This document shows, piece after piece, positions 18,128 to 26,280 of a stretch of DNA of 59,338 nt. The DNA comes from a virus. Below the pieces are notes generated by a model. It saw only the letters and a program-made list of their open reading frames with translations, made no database searches and was not told the DNA's origin. The position numbers were made by a program, and so were the translations under genes. Within the stretch, counting starts at the first letter, position 1; every line of letters starts with the position of its first letter. Location: positions 1-59,338 of IMG/VR virus record IMGVR_UViG_3300036979_000424; one strand, written 5' to 3'.

Positions 18128-18672
18128 ACCCTTATCGGCTTTTTGTATTCAAAGACTAACTGCTATTAGCTCATATACTTGATAATGCAGTGTAAATTTT
18201 TACCATCGATCTTTCTTTTGATATCGATGGAAATACAGAATGCTAAGATTAAAGATCATTTGATATTCAATATGTAAAATATCAATATTGAATATTTATT
18301 AAATGGATATGTCATTGATGAATGACAGGTCCTTGATAGAGCTTATTTTTCGATATTGCAGAAGTAACTTACCAAAGAATGGATTTATTTTGCGAATAAC
18401 AAAGAAAGAAGATGAATGGATATGTCGATGATTTGTTTTTTCTCTCTATCTTAGACCTTACACTCTTGGTTAGTGTAAGGTCTTTTGTGTAGTCTCAATC
18501 TTTAAACTAACGAATTGAGACCTGTTATCCCGCCAAAAATAACAGGTCTTTTGCGGATTTTATTACCTTTGAAGAACCTTCTGACCCCAAGCTGCTGTGG
18601 GCAACTTAAATTTTTATTTGTTTTTGTAAGGTCCTTAAAATAACAATTAATTGAAGTTAATATATAACTAAA

Positions 18673-18744
18673 TAGTCCACCCGGGATTTGCACCCGGAAC
18701 CTTCGGCTTATAAGACCGGCGCTCTACTATTGAGCTAGTGGACC
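18673..18744 (-). tRNA. tRNA-Ile (UAU anticodon), copy 1
   Basis: Read on the minus strand it folds fully. The acceptor GGTCCAC pairs with GTGGACT (G-U at the end pair), the D arm is GCTC/GAGC and the anticodon loop is CTTATAA, giving anticodon TAT. The T arm is CCGGG/CCCGG with loop TGCAAAT, where TTC would be usual. The anticodon decodes AUA, a frequent codon in AT-rich genes. The 5' flank and body resemble the third tRNA of the cluster. CCA is not encoded. Confidence 0.93.
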
Positions 18745-18794
18745 TTACATCATTAAGTAAATGTAAGGTCCTTATGATAGCAAATTATCTAAAA

Positions 18795-18865
18795 TGGCTC
18801 CACCGGGGCTCGAACCCGGATTAACCGCTTAGAAGGCGGTGGTTCTTCCATTAAACTATGGAACC
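18795..18865 (-). tRNA. tRNA-Arg (UCU anticodon)
   Basis: On the minus strand, acceptor GGTTCCA/TGGAGCC, D arm GTTT/GAAC, anticodon stem ACCGC/GCGGT with loop CTTCTAA (anticodon TCT, decoding AGA) and T arm CCGGG/CCCGG with loop TTCGAGC. The fold is well paired. It lies between the two Ile tRNAs, separated by short stems made of CTTACA...TGTAAGG. Confidence 0.94.
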
Positions 18866-18927
18866 TTACACCGTTAATTAGTGTAAGGTCCTTGAAATAA
18901 CAATTAATTGAAGTTAATATAACTAAA

Positions 18928-18999
18928 TAGTCCACCTGGGAGTTGAACCCAGAACCTGCGGCTCATAAGACCGTTGCTCTACCGTTGAGCTAGTGGACC
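18928..18999 (-). tRNA. tRNA-Ile (UAU anticodon), copy 2
   Basis: On the minus strand, acceptor GGTCCAC/GTGGACT, D arm GCTC/GAGC, anticodon loop CTTATGA (anticodon TAT with G rather than A at position 37) and T arm CTGGG/CCCAG with loop TTCAACT. The anticodon stem has one A-C mismatch at its base. It is a diverged duplicate of the tRNA at 18673-18744. G37 would block the usual t6A modification of AUA-reading tRNAs, so function or charging may differ. Confidence 0.9.
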
Positions 19000-19082
19000 T
19001 TACATCATTTGGTAATGTAAGATCCTTTTTATTGCAAACTGTTTGCTTTTAGACTAGAAAAATATTTTTCGAATAAACAGTT

Positions 19083-19487
19083 TTATTTGCACATCTTGTT
19101 CTTTAATGCCCTACATTTGGTGCAAAACAGATGGAATCTACCAACCGGAAATCTCTTAAGTCGAGTTAACTCTTTACAATTAGAGGTTTTACATTTCTCT
19201 CCGCGTTGAGTCTCAAAACATTTATTACAATATGGCCATCCAACTTCTGCTTCTTTTTTACAGATTCCACACATCTTTTTATTGTCTGCATTATTGATAA
19301 AAGTCTTTTTCTTGTCGTCAAGTTTATTACCGGGCTTAATGCATTCTTTATTAATGAATGAAGCATTTAATACTTCATCGTTGTCGGGATCAAATACGAG
19401 AGAAAATATAGATGGTGTGATTGGAATACCTAATAGTTGACCATTTGAAGAAGTGAAAGTATGGTCATTAAAGATAACACCCGACAT
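19083..19487 (-). CDS. Small Cys-rich zinc-finger-like protein
   Basis: 134 residues. The C-terminal 60 carry CGICKKEAEVGWPYCNKC, then CKTSNCKE and FCTKCRALKNKMC: ten Cys, eight of them in four C-x2-4-C pairs, consistent with two zinc sites. The N-terminal half (FNDHTFTSSNGQLLGIPITP) is not recognised. The many Lys/Arg around the Cys pairs suggest nucleic-acid or protein binding. The ATG at 19487 is followed 29 bases upstream by the end of another minus-strand gene, so the two may be co-transcribed. Confidence 0.7.
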   Translation of the reverse strand: MSGVIFNDHTFTSSNGQLLGIPITPSIFSLVFDPDNDEVLNASFINKECIKPGNKLDDKKKTFINNADNKKMCGICKKEAEVGWPYCNKCFETQRGEKCKTSNCKELTRLKRFPVGRFHLFCTKCRALKNKMCK

Positions 19488-19516
19488 TTAATAAGTAAAG
19501 AAAATATCGCACGATT

Positions 19517-20320
19517 TTATTCTAATGTTATCTTTCCACCCATATATTGTTTATGAGCTGAATCATAATAAAAGCTATTAGGAAATTTATCATCGAAGAC
19601 GATTTCAAATAGATACCTTAACGGTTGTAATGATTGCGATGGTGACTCATTTTCAGTACTCACATTTGTAGAAACTCCATTCTGACCATTGATTGAAGCT
19701 GGATTATTAGTTAAATACATCTTATCACCATGCACTATAAAGCGATATTTCTTATTACGTTTTAACTTCAAATCTGGACTTTGTACACCATTGATAACAT
19801 ATCCGAGAGAATCACCTTGTTTGTAATATTTATGTGTGTTATCTTTTGCTTTGATTACAATATTAATTACTTCTGTATCTTTTTCTAATGGAGTCGATTC
19901 AGGGATATCACGATAGGTATACTGACATTGTATAACATTACCTAAATAATCATAACACCAATCTTGTTGGACCGGTTGTGTTACAACATATTGACTTGGT
20001 TGACTCCATGTGTTATACACATATGGATACCCATTTTGGTACCAATTATGGTTCGTTCCAACCCAAGGTTGTGACCAGTTATAATAAAAGGTTGGAGTGT
20101 AATTCCATCTACCAGAATACCAATTATTAAATCTATAATTGTAACTAGATGGTCTGTGGAAATTATATCCAGTTGTGTGAGTTAAAGCTCGTTCTATTAC
20201 TTCTTGAGGTTTACCTGGTACCGTTTTTTGTGACGACCTGTTAAAAATTATCACTAAGACAATAATCACTAACACGATTATTACTAAAACAATTACCGTT
20301 TCATTTCCATCGGTTGACAT
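19517..20320 (-). CDS. Single-TM protein with Tyr/Trp/Asn-rich ectodomain
   Basis: 267 residues. The N-terminal anchor at about 8-29 (VLVIIVLVIIVLVII) is followed by a Ser/Lys segment, then a 70-residue stretch rich in Tyr, Trp, Asn, Pro and Ser (FNNWYSGRWNYTPTFYYNW and similar). The C-terminal 120 residues look beta-rich (INIVIKAKDNTHKYYKQGD, YRFIVHGDKMYLTNNPAS, YLFEIVFDDKFPNSFYYDSA) and may be a small folded domain. No family is recognised. Low-complexity aromatic regions of this sort occur in giant-virus particle and membrane proteins. The divergent C1q-like gene starts 51 bases away. Confidence 0.65.
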   Translation of the reverse strand: MSTDGNETVIVLVIIVLVIIVLVIIFNRSSQKTVPGKPQEVIERALTHTTGYNFHRPSSYNYRFNNWYSGRWNYTPTFYYNWSQPWVGTNHNWYQNGYPYVYNTWSQPSQYVVTQPVQQDWCYDYLGNVIQCQYTYRDIPESTPLEKDTEVINIVIKAKDNTHKYYKQGDSLGYVINGVQSPDLKLKRNKKYRFIVHGDKMYLTNNPASINGQNGVSTNVSTENESPSQSLQPLRYLFEIVFDDKFPNSFYYDSAHKQYMGGKITLE

Positions 20321-20374
20321 TTATTCGAGATGAAAAATAAAATACCTCGTTTTATTTTTCGAGAGTAATAAATG
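20318..20374. promoter_or_regulatory. Divergent promoter region with mirrored T-rich motifs
   Basis: Between the two ATGs, each strand reads TTTTATTTTTC, then 9-13 bases containing CTCG, then AATAAATG. The two arms (CTCGAAAAATAAAA and the mirrored copy) make the whole spacer close to symmetric. TTTTATTTT also lies within 45 bases of the starts at 6492, 14167, 33197 and 37105, so it is a candidate promoter element. Confidence 0.45.
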
Positions 20375-20968
20375 GATATTAAAGGCAAAAATTTGACAAT
20401 ATTAGCACCGGATTTTTATAGTAGCCATTATGACGGGCATTCGTATTCGGAAACGGATAAATGTTATAATGGCTTTGCTAAGTTTAATATGATCCCTGGA
20501 GCAACCGGTGTAACGGGATCCCTTTCGTTAAGTTCCCTTGGAATAACAGGAGCAACTGGAAGTACCGGAATTATTGGAATGCAAACATTCGCATTCTCCA
20601 GTTCAACGGTCAATAATAATATTATGATGCTTGATATTAACAATAATAACGCTATCGTGGTAAATAAAGATGGTTGGTATTCTCTAGATTTTCAATATAC
20701 TCTGGTTAATGATCCGGCATTTGTTACTGGATTATATTATTATACTGGAGTCATGATTAATGATGTAATTTTGATTGACTCTCGTCGCTATGAGTATATG
20801 ATCCCACAGGTTGGTAATTTTAGCGGTGTAAGTAATCCAAAGAGCACTTCATTTGTATATCTGTCAAAAGGAAATAGAATTAAAGTGTTTTTTGATTGTG
20901 GTGGTACTATGCCGTTAACACTTAAACCGTTAACCAGCTCGGTATTAAATATCACTCGGTTAAAATAG
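20372..20968 (+). CDS. C1q/TNF-like jelly-roll protein with short collagen-like linker
   Basis: 198 residues. After an N-terminal segment, ATGVTGSLSL...GITGATGSTGIIG forms a short Gly-x-x collagen-like linker at about 48-72. A compact C-terminal beta domain follows (NKDGWYSLDFQYTLVND, TGVMINDVILIDSRRYEY, FVYLSKGNRIKVFFDCGG, ITRLK), with the strand pattern of C1q/BclA-like trimeric heads. Such proteins form surface fibres or knobs. There is no signal peptide. It shares the collagen theme with the gene at 30237. Confidence 0.6.
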   Translation: MDIKGKNLTILAPDFYSSHYDGHSYSETDKCYNGFAKFNMIPGATGVTGSLSLSSLGITGATGSTGIIGMQTFAFSSSTVNNNIMMLDINNNNAIVVNKDGWYSLDFQYTLVNDPAFVTGLYYYTGVMINDVILIDSRRYEYMIPQVGNFSGVSNPKSTSFVYLSKGNRIKVFFDCGGTMPLTLKPLTSSVLNITRLK

Positions 20969-21173
20969 CATCATTTAATATTTTACGATTCATAAGTCGT
21001 AAAACACTTTAATTTTATTTCTTCATTTGACAGAAATAATCGGCTTTTGTGTGTACGATTGCCCAGAATTTCTTAAGAAATTTATGTTAAATAAAACCTT
21101 TTATATTGTTTATTGTACAATTCAAAAGATTGAAGAAGTATAAATGATGATATTATGATAATAAACATATAAA

Positions 21174-21791
21174 ATGGCGATCCCTGCTGATAACAAAAAC
21201 GTTAGTAACTGTACTAACGTCCATCAGTACGAATCATCATACGAGAGACGTGTTGAAACTTATCTGAAAAGTAAAAATATTAAATATCTTCGTGAACATA
21301 AATTTCCCGGTTGTACATATACTGCACAACTTTATGTTGATTTTTATCTACCAGAATATAATGTCGTGATTGAAATCGATGGACAACATCACTTCAAAGA
21401 TAAGATTAAGTATAGAAGACCTTCAGTTTCAGGAGGTATTTCAATAACCGATTTAAAATTGGTCAATTCTCGTGATGCTTCGAAGAATGAATACATGCTT
21501 GAAAAGAAGATACATTTATTGCGGATTTCTCACACGATATTTGAGCACCATACCACGTCAAGGAAGATTTCGGTGACGGATATTATTAATAAATTTCTAC
21601 TGTTTACTCAAATCCCGAAAAATATTATTAGTATTATGTGGTTCGTGGGTGATGATTATTGTATGTCTGATAGTCTGAAGAAATTAGAATTAACAGTAGC
21701 CTTTATCGATCAATCATCTCAAGATTTGTTGGAAATGAGTCATCACAATCGAAACCATTTGATATTAGTTGACTCCAGTTTATATGAATAA
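21174..21791 (+). CDS. PD-(D/E)XK (DUF559-like) endonuclease-family protein
   Basis: 205 residues. The core at about 15-125 has YERRVETYLKSKNIKYLREH (entry helix), YVDFYLPEYNVVIEIDGQHHF (D, then E-I-D-G-Q-H-H) and a closing strand HLLRISHTIFEHH. This is the arrangement of small Vsr/DUF559-like restriction-fold nucleases found alone or beside mobile genes. The C-terminal 80 residues (IPKNIISIMWFVGDDYCMSD...) are not recognised. A relative with the same D...E-F-D-G-E-Q-H-F core lies at 31366. Role: DNA cleavage, possibly selfish mobility; not proven. Confidence 0.62.
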   Translation: MAIPADNKNVSNCTNVHQYESSYERRVETYLKSKNIKYLREHKFPGCTYTAQLYVDFYLPEYNVVIEIDGQHHFKDKIKYRRPSVSGGISITDLKLVNSRDASKNEYMLEKKIHLLRISHTIFEHHTTSRKISVTDIINKFLLFTQIPKNIISIMWFVGDDYCMSDSLKKLELTVAFIDQSSQDLLEMSHHNRNHLILVDSSLYE

Positions 21792-21793
21792 AA

Positions 21794-21970
21794 GTGTTTT
21801 ATTTTCAAAGGAATCAATTCAATTATTTGTTGACACTTCCTAAAGAAGTGAGATACATTATTGCATCCTATACAATAAATATTAGATTTCAGGCATTTGA
21901 GCGTTTTGTCAATCAAAACTGGTTGATTAAAATCTATCGATTCGATCTGAATGCTTCACAAAGGAATTGA
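21794..21970 (+). pseudogene. Gene remnant with an F-box-like segment
   Basis: An open stretch without ATG encodes FQRNQFNYLLTLPKEVRYII then ASYTINIRFQAFERF and ends at TGA 21968-21970. LPKEVRYIIASY follows the F-box entry pattern L-P-x-E-x-x-x-x-I. It begins right after the nuclease gene in another frame. The rest of the gap up to 22072 (AlkB-like start) shows nothing further. Confidence 0.35.
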
Positions 21971-22072
21971 AGCAATGCTCATAGGTGTACTTACTGTCCG
22001 CCAGCGAAGATTCTATGGTATGTAAAAATGATTAAAATTTAGTAATATTGGACAGTAAACACGTTCGATAAA

Positions 22073-22750
22073 ATGGCTGCCGCTAACGACTCAAAAACAA
22101 AGGAGATAAGAGCTCAACGTGTTAAGACCGAATATTATCCGGGAATGCTCGACGCTAAATTATCTCAGGATTGGTTTGAAAATCTTAAAAGTGGGATCAA
22201 ATGGCAGGAGGGTGTACGTAGTAAAAATGGATCTACTCGATTAACATGTCCATTAATGCTCGGAGATAACGAATTAGTCGACACTATTTTGGCTTTAGTA
22301 TTATCGAAATTAAAATTGGCATCGGAAGATATTTGGGGTATCTATCTCAATTACTACCGAAATGGTCAAGATTATATGCCTAATCACTCACATAAAGATA
22401 CCAAGCAGTTAGTGATATCATTAGGTGTTACTCGAATTCTTGAAGTGGGTAAAAAGAAATACCTAATGTCAAACGGAGATATTATAGTCTTTGATAGTTC
22501 TACTCACGGAGTAGCAAAACATCAAGGATTGAATGAGGGACGCATCTCAATCTCTTGCTTTATTGGTAATACCCTTAAATCTGCTGCTAATAATAAAGTA
22601 CAAACAACACAAGAAGAAACGGAAATGTCTGCTACGATGGACTTATTTATAGAAGGTGATCCTCAATTGGATATTAATGTCGATAAATTATTAAAGAAGA
22701 TGTTAGGTGATGTACCTTTCAAGATAACCGGAATACAACGTCTGTTGTAA
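22073..22750 (+). CDS. AlkB-like 2-oxoglutarate/Fe(II) dioxygenase
   Basis: Probably a direct-reversal repair enzyme for alkylated bases. At residues about 88-125, GIYLNYYRNGQDYMPNHSHK continues into KDTKQLVISLGVTRILEV. This is the AlkB block N-x-Y-x-x-G-x-D-x-x-x-x-H...HxD...SLG, with H-K-D as the likely iron-binding HxD. The distal His is in STHGVAKH near 145-150, and EGRISISCFIG supplies the 2-oxoglutarate-binding Arg. Length (225 aa) suits the family. About 45 C-terminal residues are extra. The ATG at 22073 follows an AT-rich leader. Substrate preference (DNA, RNA or protein) cannot be read from the sequence. Confidence 0.75.
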   Translation: MAAANDSKTKEIRAQRVKTEYYPGMLDAKLSQDWFENLKSGIKWQEGVRSKNGSTRLTCPLMLGDNELVDTILALVLSKLKLASEDIWGIYLNYYRNGQDYMPNHSHKDTKQLVISLGVTRILEVGKKKYLMSNGDIIVFDSSTHGVAKHQGLNEGRISISCFIGNTLKSAANNKVQTTQEETEMSATMDLFIEGDPQLDINVDKLLKKMLGDVPFKITGIQRLL

Positions 22751-22833
22751 TACTCAAATTTATAATTTATCGTAGTATCTTAGTTAAAGAATTATATGAT
22801 GTCGATAAACTCCGACATTTATACGCCCTGTGA

Positions 22834-23337
22834 TTATTTTTCCTTATAAAATCTTTCCAATAATAATTTTTGATGCTGTGGTGTCAGTGAAAAATAAAAT
22901 TCAATAATATTAGTATTAGAATTGTAAGATAGTCCACACAAACCTAAAGTCTCGCGAATAAATGTACTACTGATATTATTAGCTAACCAATACATAAAAT
23001 TAAAAACTTTATTATCACGACAATCTGGGGTGTATTCTGTGTGCTTGAGATAATGACAAATATCTTTTCGAGTAATTACATCTACTGACATCAAGAAGTA
23101 TATTGGATTGATACCATGATGACTATCATACCACGATTTACACACTTCATCTGCTATCTCCTTATTCTTAAAAGGTATCAATTTAATGTTTTTACGATTC
23201 AAAGAACTTAGACTGCATAAAAATGTCTTAAGTTTGTCAACTTCATAGATTGATATCTCTTTGGTATCATTGAATGACTTATTCCTGAAAGGCGATAATA
23301 CGTACGTATAAAATTCGTCATCACTTTTGCTCGCCAT
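22834..23337 (-). CDS. Unknown protein, 167 aa
   Basis: A soluble, Lys/Asp/Ser-rich protein. Residues about 30-45 (DKLKTFLCSLSSLNRK) and 60-165 look alpha-helical, with a Trp-Tyr segment (CKSWYDSHHGINPIYFLMS) and a C-terminal helix ending LTPQHQKLLLERFYKEK. There is no signal peptide, TM or recognisable motif. It converges on the AlkB-like gene with an 83-base gap. The first residues (MASKSDDEFYTYVLSPFR) resemble a typical protein start, so the ATG at 23337 is likely right. Confidence 0.6.
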   Translation of the reverse strand: MASKSDDEFYTYVLSPFRNKSFNDTKEISIYEVDKLKTFLCSLSSLNRKNIKLIPFKNKEIADEVCKSWYDSHHGINPIYFLMSVDVITRKDICHYLKHTEYTPDCRDNKVFNFMYWLANNISSTFIRETLGLCGLSYNSNTNIIEFYFSLTPQHQKLLLERFYKEK

Positions 23338-23428
23338 GTTACAACCTATTATATTTATTATAATAGAAAATAATATTGAAAAATATTGAAAAATATAAAT
23401 TTCTCTTATATCTTTAAAAATAATTGAA

Positions 23429-23854
23429 ATGGGGTGTATTATAAGTAATATATCAAAGAAAACCCTCGACGATTACGATCATCATCTATTGGAGATAGAT
23501 ATCGCATCGATTGCTTTAACTCTAACATTTTGCAATCACAGTAAAAATAGTAAAAAATTGTTACTTGAGAAGTTATGTCTGGTACACCAAAAAGACTACC
23601 GAATTGTTAAAAGGATTATCAGAGATTTAATTAACGATGTGAAACTAAAAGTCGAACATAAAAGTGTGAAATTAACTAGCTTTTATCGAATGATTTCAAC
23701 CCTGGAAGTTGAGAGACGAAAAATATCCGATGAACGCGATCAATTATTAAAAGACATTGACACCGAATTTCTATCTCGTGGTGGTAATATATACAAAGTT
23801 ATCGATTGGATGCCGCCGGAAATAGTTAATATCATTATGAATTATCGGGGTTAA
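23429..23854 (+). CDS. Unknown protein with acylation-type N-terminus; 5' part of a frameshifted gene
   Basis: 141 residues starting MGCIISNISKK: Gly2, Cys3 and Ser6 fit an N-myristoylation plus palmitoylation signal, which would place the protein on a membrane. A helical region follows, with a likely coiled coil near 85-115 (MISTLEVERRKISDERDQ). The end, IDWMPPEIVNIIMNYRG, looks like the start of an F-box-like helix cut short by TAA 23852-23854. The next frame is open from 23841 and continues sensibly, so the true gene probably runs to 24536 with one extra base in the GGGG run at 23847-23850. No family is recognised. Confidence 0.6.
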   Translation: MGCIISNISKKTLDDYDHHLLEIDIASIALTLTFCNHSKNSKKLLLEKLCLVHQKDYRIVKRIIRDLINDVKLKVEHKSVKLTSFYRMISTLEVERRKISDERDQLLKDIDTEFLSRGGNIYKVIDWMPPEIVNIIMNYRG

Positions 23855-24536
23855 AAACAAAAATGCTGAGTTCAAAAAGCATTTCGAAGATTTAGATGTA
23901 TTAACGGTTAATACGTTTATCTCTATAGCACAAGATATCAAAGACGGTAAATTATCCATAACACCTAAAGTAGAAATTAAGAGTATTATAGAAAATGGAA
24001 TATTTTACGGCTATAGATATACCGTGGATAATAAAACGTATGTTCAACGATTAAATCGTGGAATCTTGACCGAACAAGATTCGGTCAGTATTTATAAGCC
24101 GTTAAATATCTTAGGTCTCGATAGTAAATATATCAAAGACCTAGCGGTAAATTCGTCATCGGAAGGAGACAAAACAATATACAGAATAAGTCTTAAATCG
24201 GTAAATAAAAATAGTTTTATCTTAGCCGATGGTTACAAATTACGTATTATATATTACGGCAACAGAGCCTTATATACACTTTTTAAATGTAAAGAGGGTA
24301 AGTATATTTGTCGATTTACTGTGGCATGGGATGTTACAGGATTCTTTTTAAATGACTATCAGATATTCAACGAATATGGTACAATTTATAAAATTTTTGG
24401 TGTGATAGGAAGAAACGTTCCCGAAGCTTTACGTCTAAATGAATATCGCGGACCATATCTACATGGAGAAAGTAAATCCTTGGCCGTTTTTTCCATTGTT
24501 CGGACAAGAAACCAACTCAGATCACTTCGATTTTAA
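23841..24536 (+). pseudogene. 3' part of the frameshifted gene
   Basis: About 230 open codons with no ATG near the start. The first in-frame alternative start is a GTG at 24024. The sequence before that GTG is clearly protein-like (FEDLDVLTVNTFISIAQDIK, PKVEIKSIIENGIFYGYR), so a start at 24024 would lose real sequence. The C-terminus has EYRGPYLHGESKS, similar to LRGPHLHGRSG in the protein at 51438-52913, hinting at a shared MORN-like or surface-repeat family. It is either a pseudogene, a programmed frameshift or an assembly error in the homopolymer. Confidence 0.5.
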
Positions 24537-24577
24537 ATGATCAAATAAATCAAAATATTTCTGCCTTTGATATTAAA

Positions 24578-24958
24578 ATGATTGTCGCGATTGTTATCAC
24601 ATTATTGATCTTAGTGATACTCTTAATAGTAATCATGAGATCTGGAGATAAATCAGATTCCAGACAGGTTTTAAAACAAAATATAGCTGATAATACCGGT
24701 GGTCCTGTTCCGGCACCTCAAGTCCCAAGACCTAAGATAGGTGATCCAGATTGGTCTCCATGTATCGGAGGTCAATTTTGTGGAGGTCTTTGCGATAGTG
24801 GTTGCTGTTCGAGAATTTGTGAAGGCACCAATAATAATTGTTTTAATGAATGTGCCAATGCTGTTAATATTGAAAGAGATACATTCTCCTTTATTGGCGA
24901 AGTTGGAATCGCAGCTTTGGCGGCTGTCTGTCAGTTAAACGGTTGTAATAACTTGTAA
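24578..24958 (+). CDS. Small signal-anchored Cys-rich protein
   Basis: 126 residues. A TM anchor lies at about 2-21 (IVAIVITLLILVILLIVIM), followed by a short charged linker and a Pro-rich segment (GPVPAPQVPRPKIGDPDW). The Cys cluster CIGGQFCGGLCDSGCCSRIC...NNCFNEC is followed by a hydrophobic tail with two more Cys. This looks like a disulfide-bonded ectodomain on a membrane anchor, common among giant-virus entry or virion membrane proteins. The ATG at 24578 follows TTAAA. The SbcD-like gene starts 16 bases after its stop. Confidence 0.65.
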   Translation: MIVAIVITLLILVILLIVIMRSGDKSDSRQVLKQNIADNTGGPVPAPQVPRPKIGDPDWSPCIGGQFCGGLCDSGCCSRICEGTNNNCFNECANAVNIERDTFSFIGEVGIAALAAVCQLNGCNNL

Positions 24959-24973
24959 AATTTAATAAAATTG

Positions 24974-26239
24974 ATGTCTAACAGTCTTTATCTTTATGCA
25001 AAGATGACAGACTGTGAGGTTAATAAAGTGATCAAAGTGTTATGTTGTGGCGATCCACACTTTCAACCGAGTAACACTGTTGAAACAACACTATTAACCG
25101 AGAGGTTTGTAAATCAGGCAGCTGTAAGTAAACCCGATTTTATTGTGGTTTTGGGCGATTTAATCCACACACATGAACGTGGACATATTCCATCGATGAA
25201 TAATGCATATGACTTCTTAGATAAATTACGTAAAGTCGCTCCAACTTATTGCCTAATTGGTAATCATGATATTTTACACAATAAATGCTTTTTGACACGA
25301 ATTCATGGCTTCAATCCATTGAAGGAGTGGAAAAATATCTTCATCATTGATAAACCAGAGATTCATACAATCAAAGGTCATTCATTTGTCTTTTGTCCAT
25401 ATACCGAACCTGGTAAGTTATTTGAAGCATTGACATTGATTGACGTTCCTTTAGATCAAAAGGCATCAGTCGCGGTGATTGATGGTAAAATCACAGCTGA
25501 AGAATTGCTCAAGATCAAGGAGCGAAACATTCAAAGGATATTAGATGCAAGTGCAGTATTCTGCCATCAAGAATTCAAAGATTCCAAAATTGGTATACTT
25601 AAATCCGCAGTTGGAGATGTTTGGCCCGATAAATATCCGCTAGCAATTAGTGGTCATATTCATGATTACCACAAACTTAAGGAGAATATTATTTACGTTG
25701 GTACACCAGCACAATACAACTTTGGTGAAAATGCTAAGAAAACAGTATCATTATTTACGTTTTGCTATCAGAAGTGGGAAGAATTCCGTATTGATCTTAA
25801 AATACCACGAAAGATGACGATTGATATTGATTACAAAGATTTCTCATCTTTTGTTGTTCCGGTCGAAGGTGGTGATAAGATTCGGCTAATTGTTAGTGGT
25901 ACCAGTAGTCAATTGAAAGAGTTAGACAAAAGTCAGAAGAAGAAAGACCTTATTAAATTAGGAGTTAAGGTGTGTGGTAATCCAATTCCCGATGAAAAGA
26001 TCGATGAATCCATTGTTAAGTTGTATTCATCAAACAAAAGAAAATCGTATATCGAAACATTTAAGGAGCTGTGTACGACTAATAATTTAGATACGTTATT
26101 CAATGAAGTGTTTGGAAGTTCTTCAGTTCAATTGCAGTTACCATTAGCGTCGTCAAGGATCATGTTACCTTCAACATCTTCGGTAAATACTCTTATGATG
26201 ACTTCAACTCCAAAAATTAAACTTAATATCAAATTTTAA
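24974..26239 (+). CDS. SbcD/Mre11-like calcineurin-type phosphoesterase (nuclease)
   Basis: Two-metal phosphoesterase of the Mre11/SbcD/phage gp47 group, which process DNA ends. The motifs are in order: GDPHF near 26, VVLGDLIHTHERG near 58-70, IGNHDI near 94, FCHQEF near 195, SGHIHDYHKL near 225 and YVGTPAQYNFGE near 243. The last block is typical of SbcD-type nucleases. The C-terminal 150 residues are charged and end in a Ser/Pro/Leu-rich tail (LPLASSRIMLPSTSSVN) ending KIKLNIKF, a charged style also seen at the UNG N-terminus. I use the ATG at 24974; ATG 25004 (MTDCEVNK) is also possible. The partner SMC-like ATPase SbcC/Rad50 is not in the window. Confidence 0.88.
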   Translation: MSNSLYLYAKMTDCEVNKVIKVLCCGDPHFQPSNTVETTLLTERFVNQAAVSKPDFIVVLGDLIHTHERGHIPSMNNAYDFLDKLRKVAPTYCLIGNHDILHNKCFLTRIHGFNPLKEWKNIFIIDKPEIHTIKGHSFVFCPYTEPGKLFEALTLIDVPLDQKASVAVIDGKITAEELLKIKERNIQRILDASAVFCHQEFKDSKIGILKSAVGDVWPDKYPLAISGHIHDYHKLKENIIYVGTPAQYNFGENAKKTVSLFTFCYQKWEEFRIDLKIPRKMTIDIDYKDFSSFVVPVEGGDKIRLIVSGTSSQLKELDKSQKKKDLIKLGVKVCGNPIPDEKIDESIVKLYSSNKRKSYIETFKELCTTNNLDTLFNEVFGSSSVQLQLPLASSRIMLPSTSSVNTLMMTSTPKIKLNIKF

Positions 26240-26280
26240 CAACCTTTGATACTAACAGTATAATATTTATCAAATGGATA

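Larger units (their letters stand above)
17965..18672. other. Hairpin-rich gap between RPB1 and the tRNAs
   Basis: No confident gene. The gap holds a series of stems: a perfect 26-base palindrome at 17989-18014, a 25-26 bp stem at 18068-18127, CCATCGAT/ATCGATGG at 18203-18230, a 12-bp stem at 18453-18483, and overlapping stems at 18492-18521 and 18518-18549. The last three lie downstream of the minus-strand tRNAs and could end or process their transcript. A 37-codon frame at 18318-18431 (MNDRSLIELIFRYC...) reads like protein but is too short to call. Confidence 0.6.
18626..18935. repeat. Duplicated tRNA-Ile unit with flanks
   Basis: The 50-odd bases at 18626-18680 recur nearly exactly at 18883-18935 (GTAAGGTCCTT-x-AAATAACAATTAATTGAAGTTAATAT...). 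Each copy lies on the 3' side of a tRNA-Ile. The duplication therefore included 3' flank plus tRNA, with tRNA-Arg between the copies. Confidence 0.8.

Noticed and set aside
18502-18693. 63-codon minus-strand frame next to the tRNAs
   Set aside because: It runs into tRNA-Ile and the hairpins and has no protein-like features.
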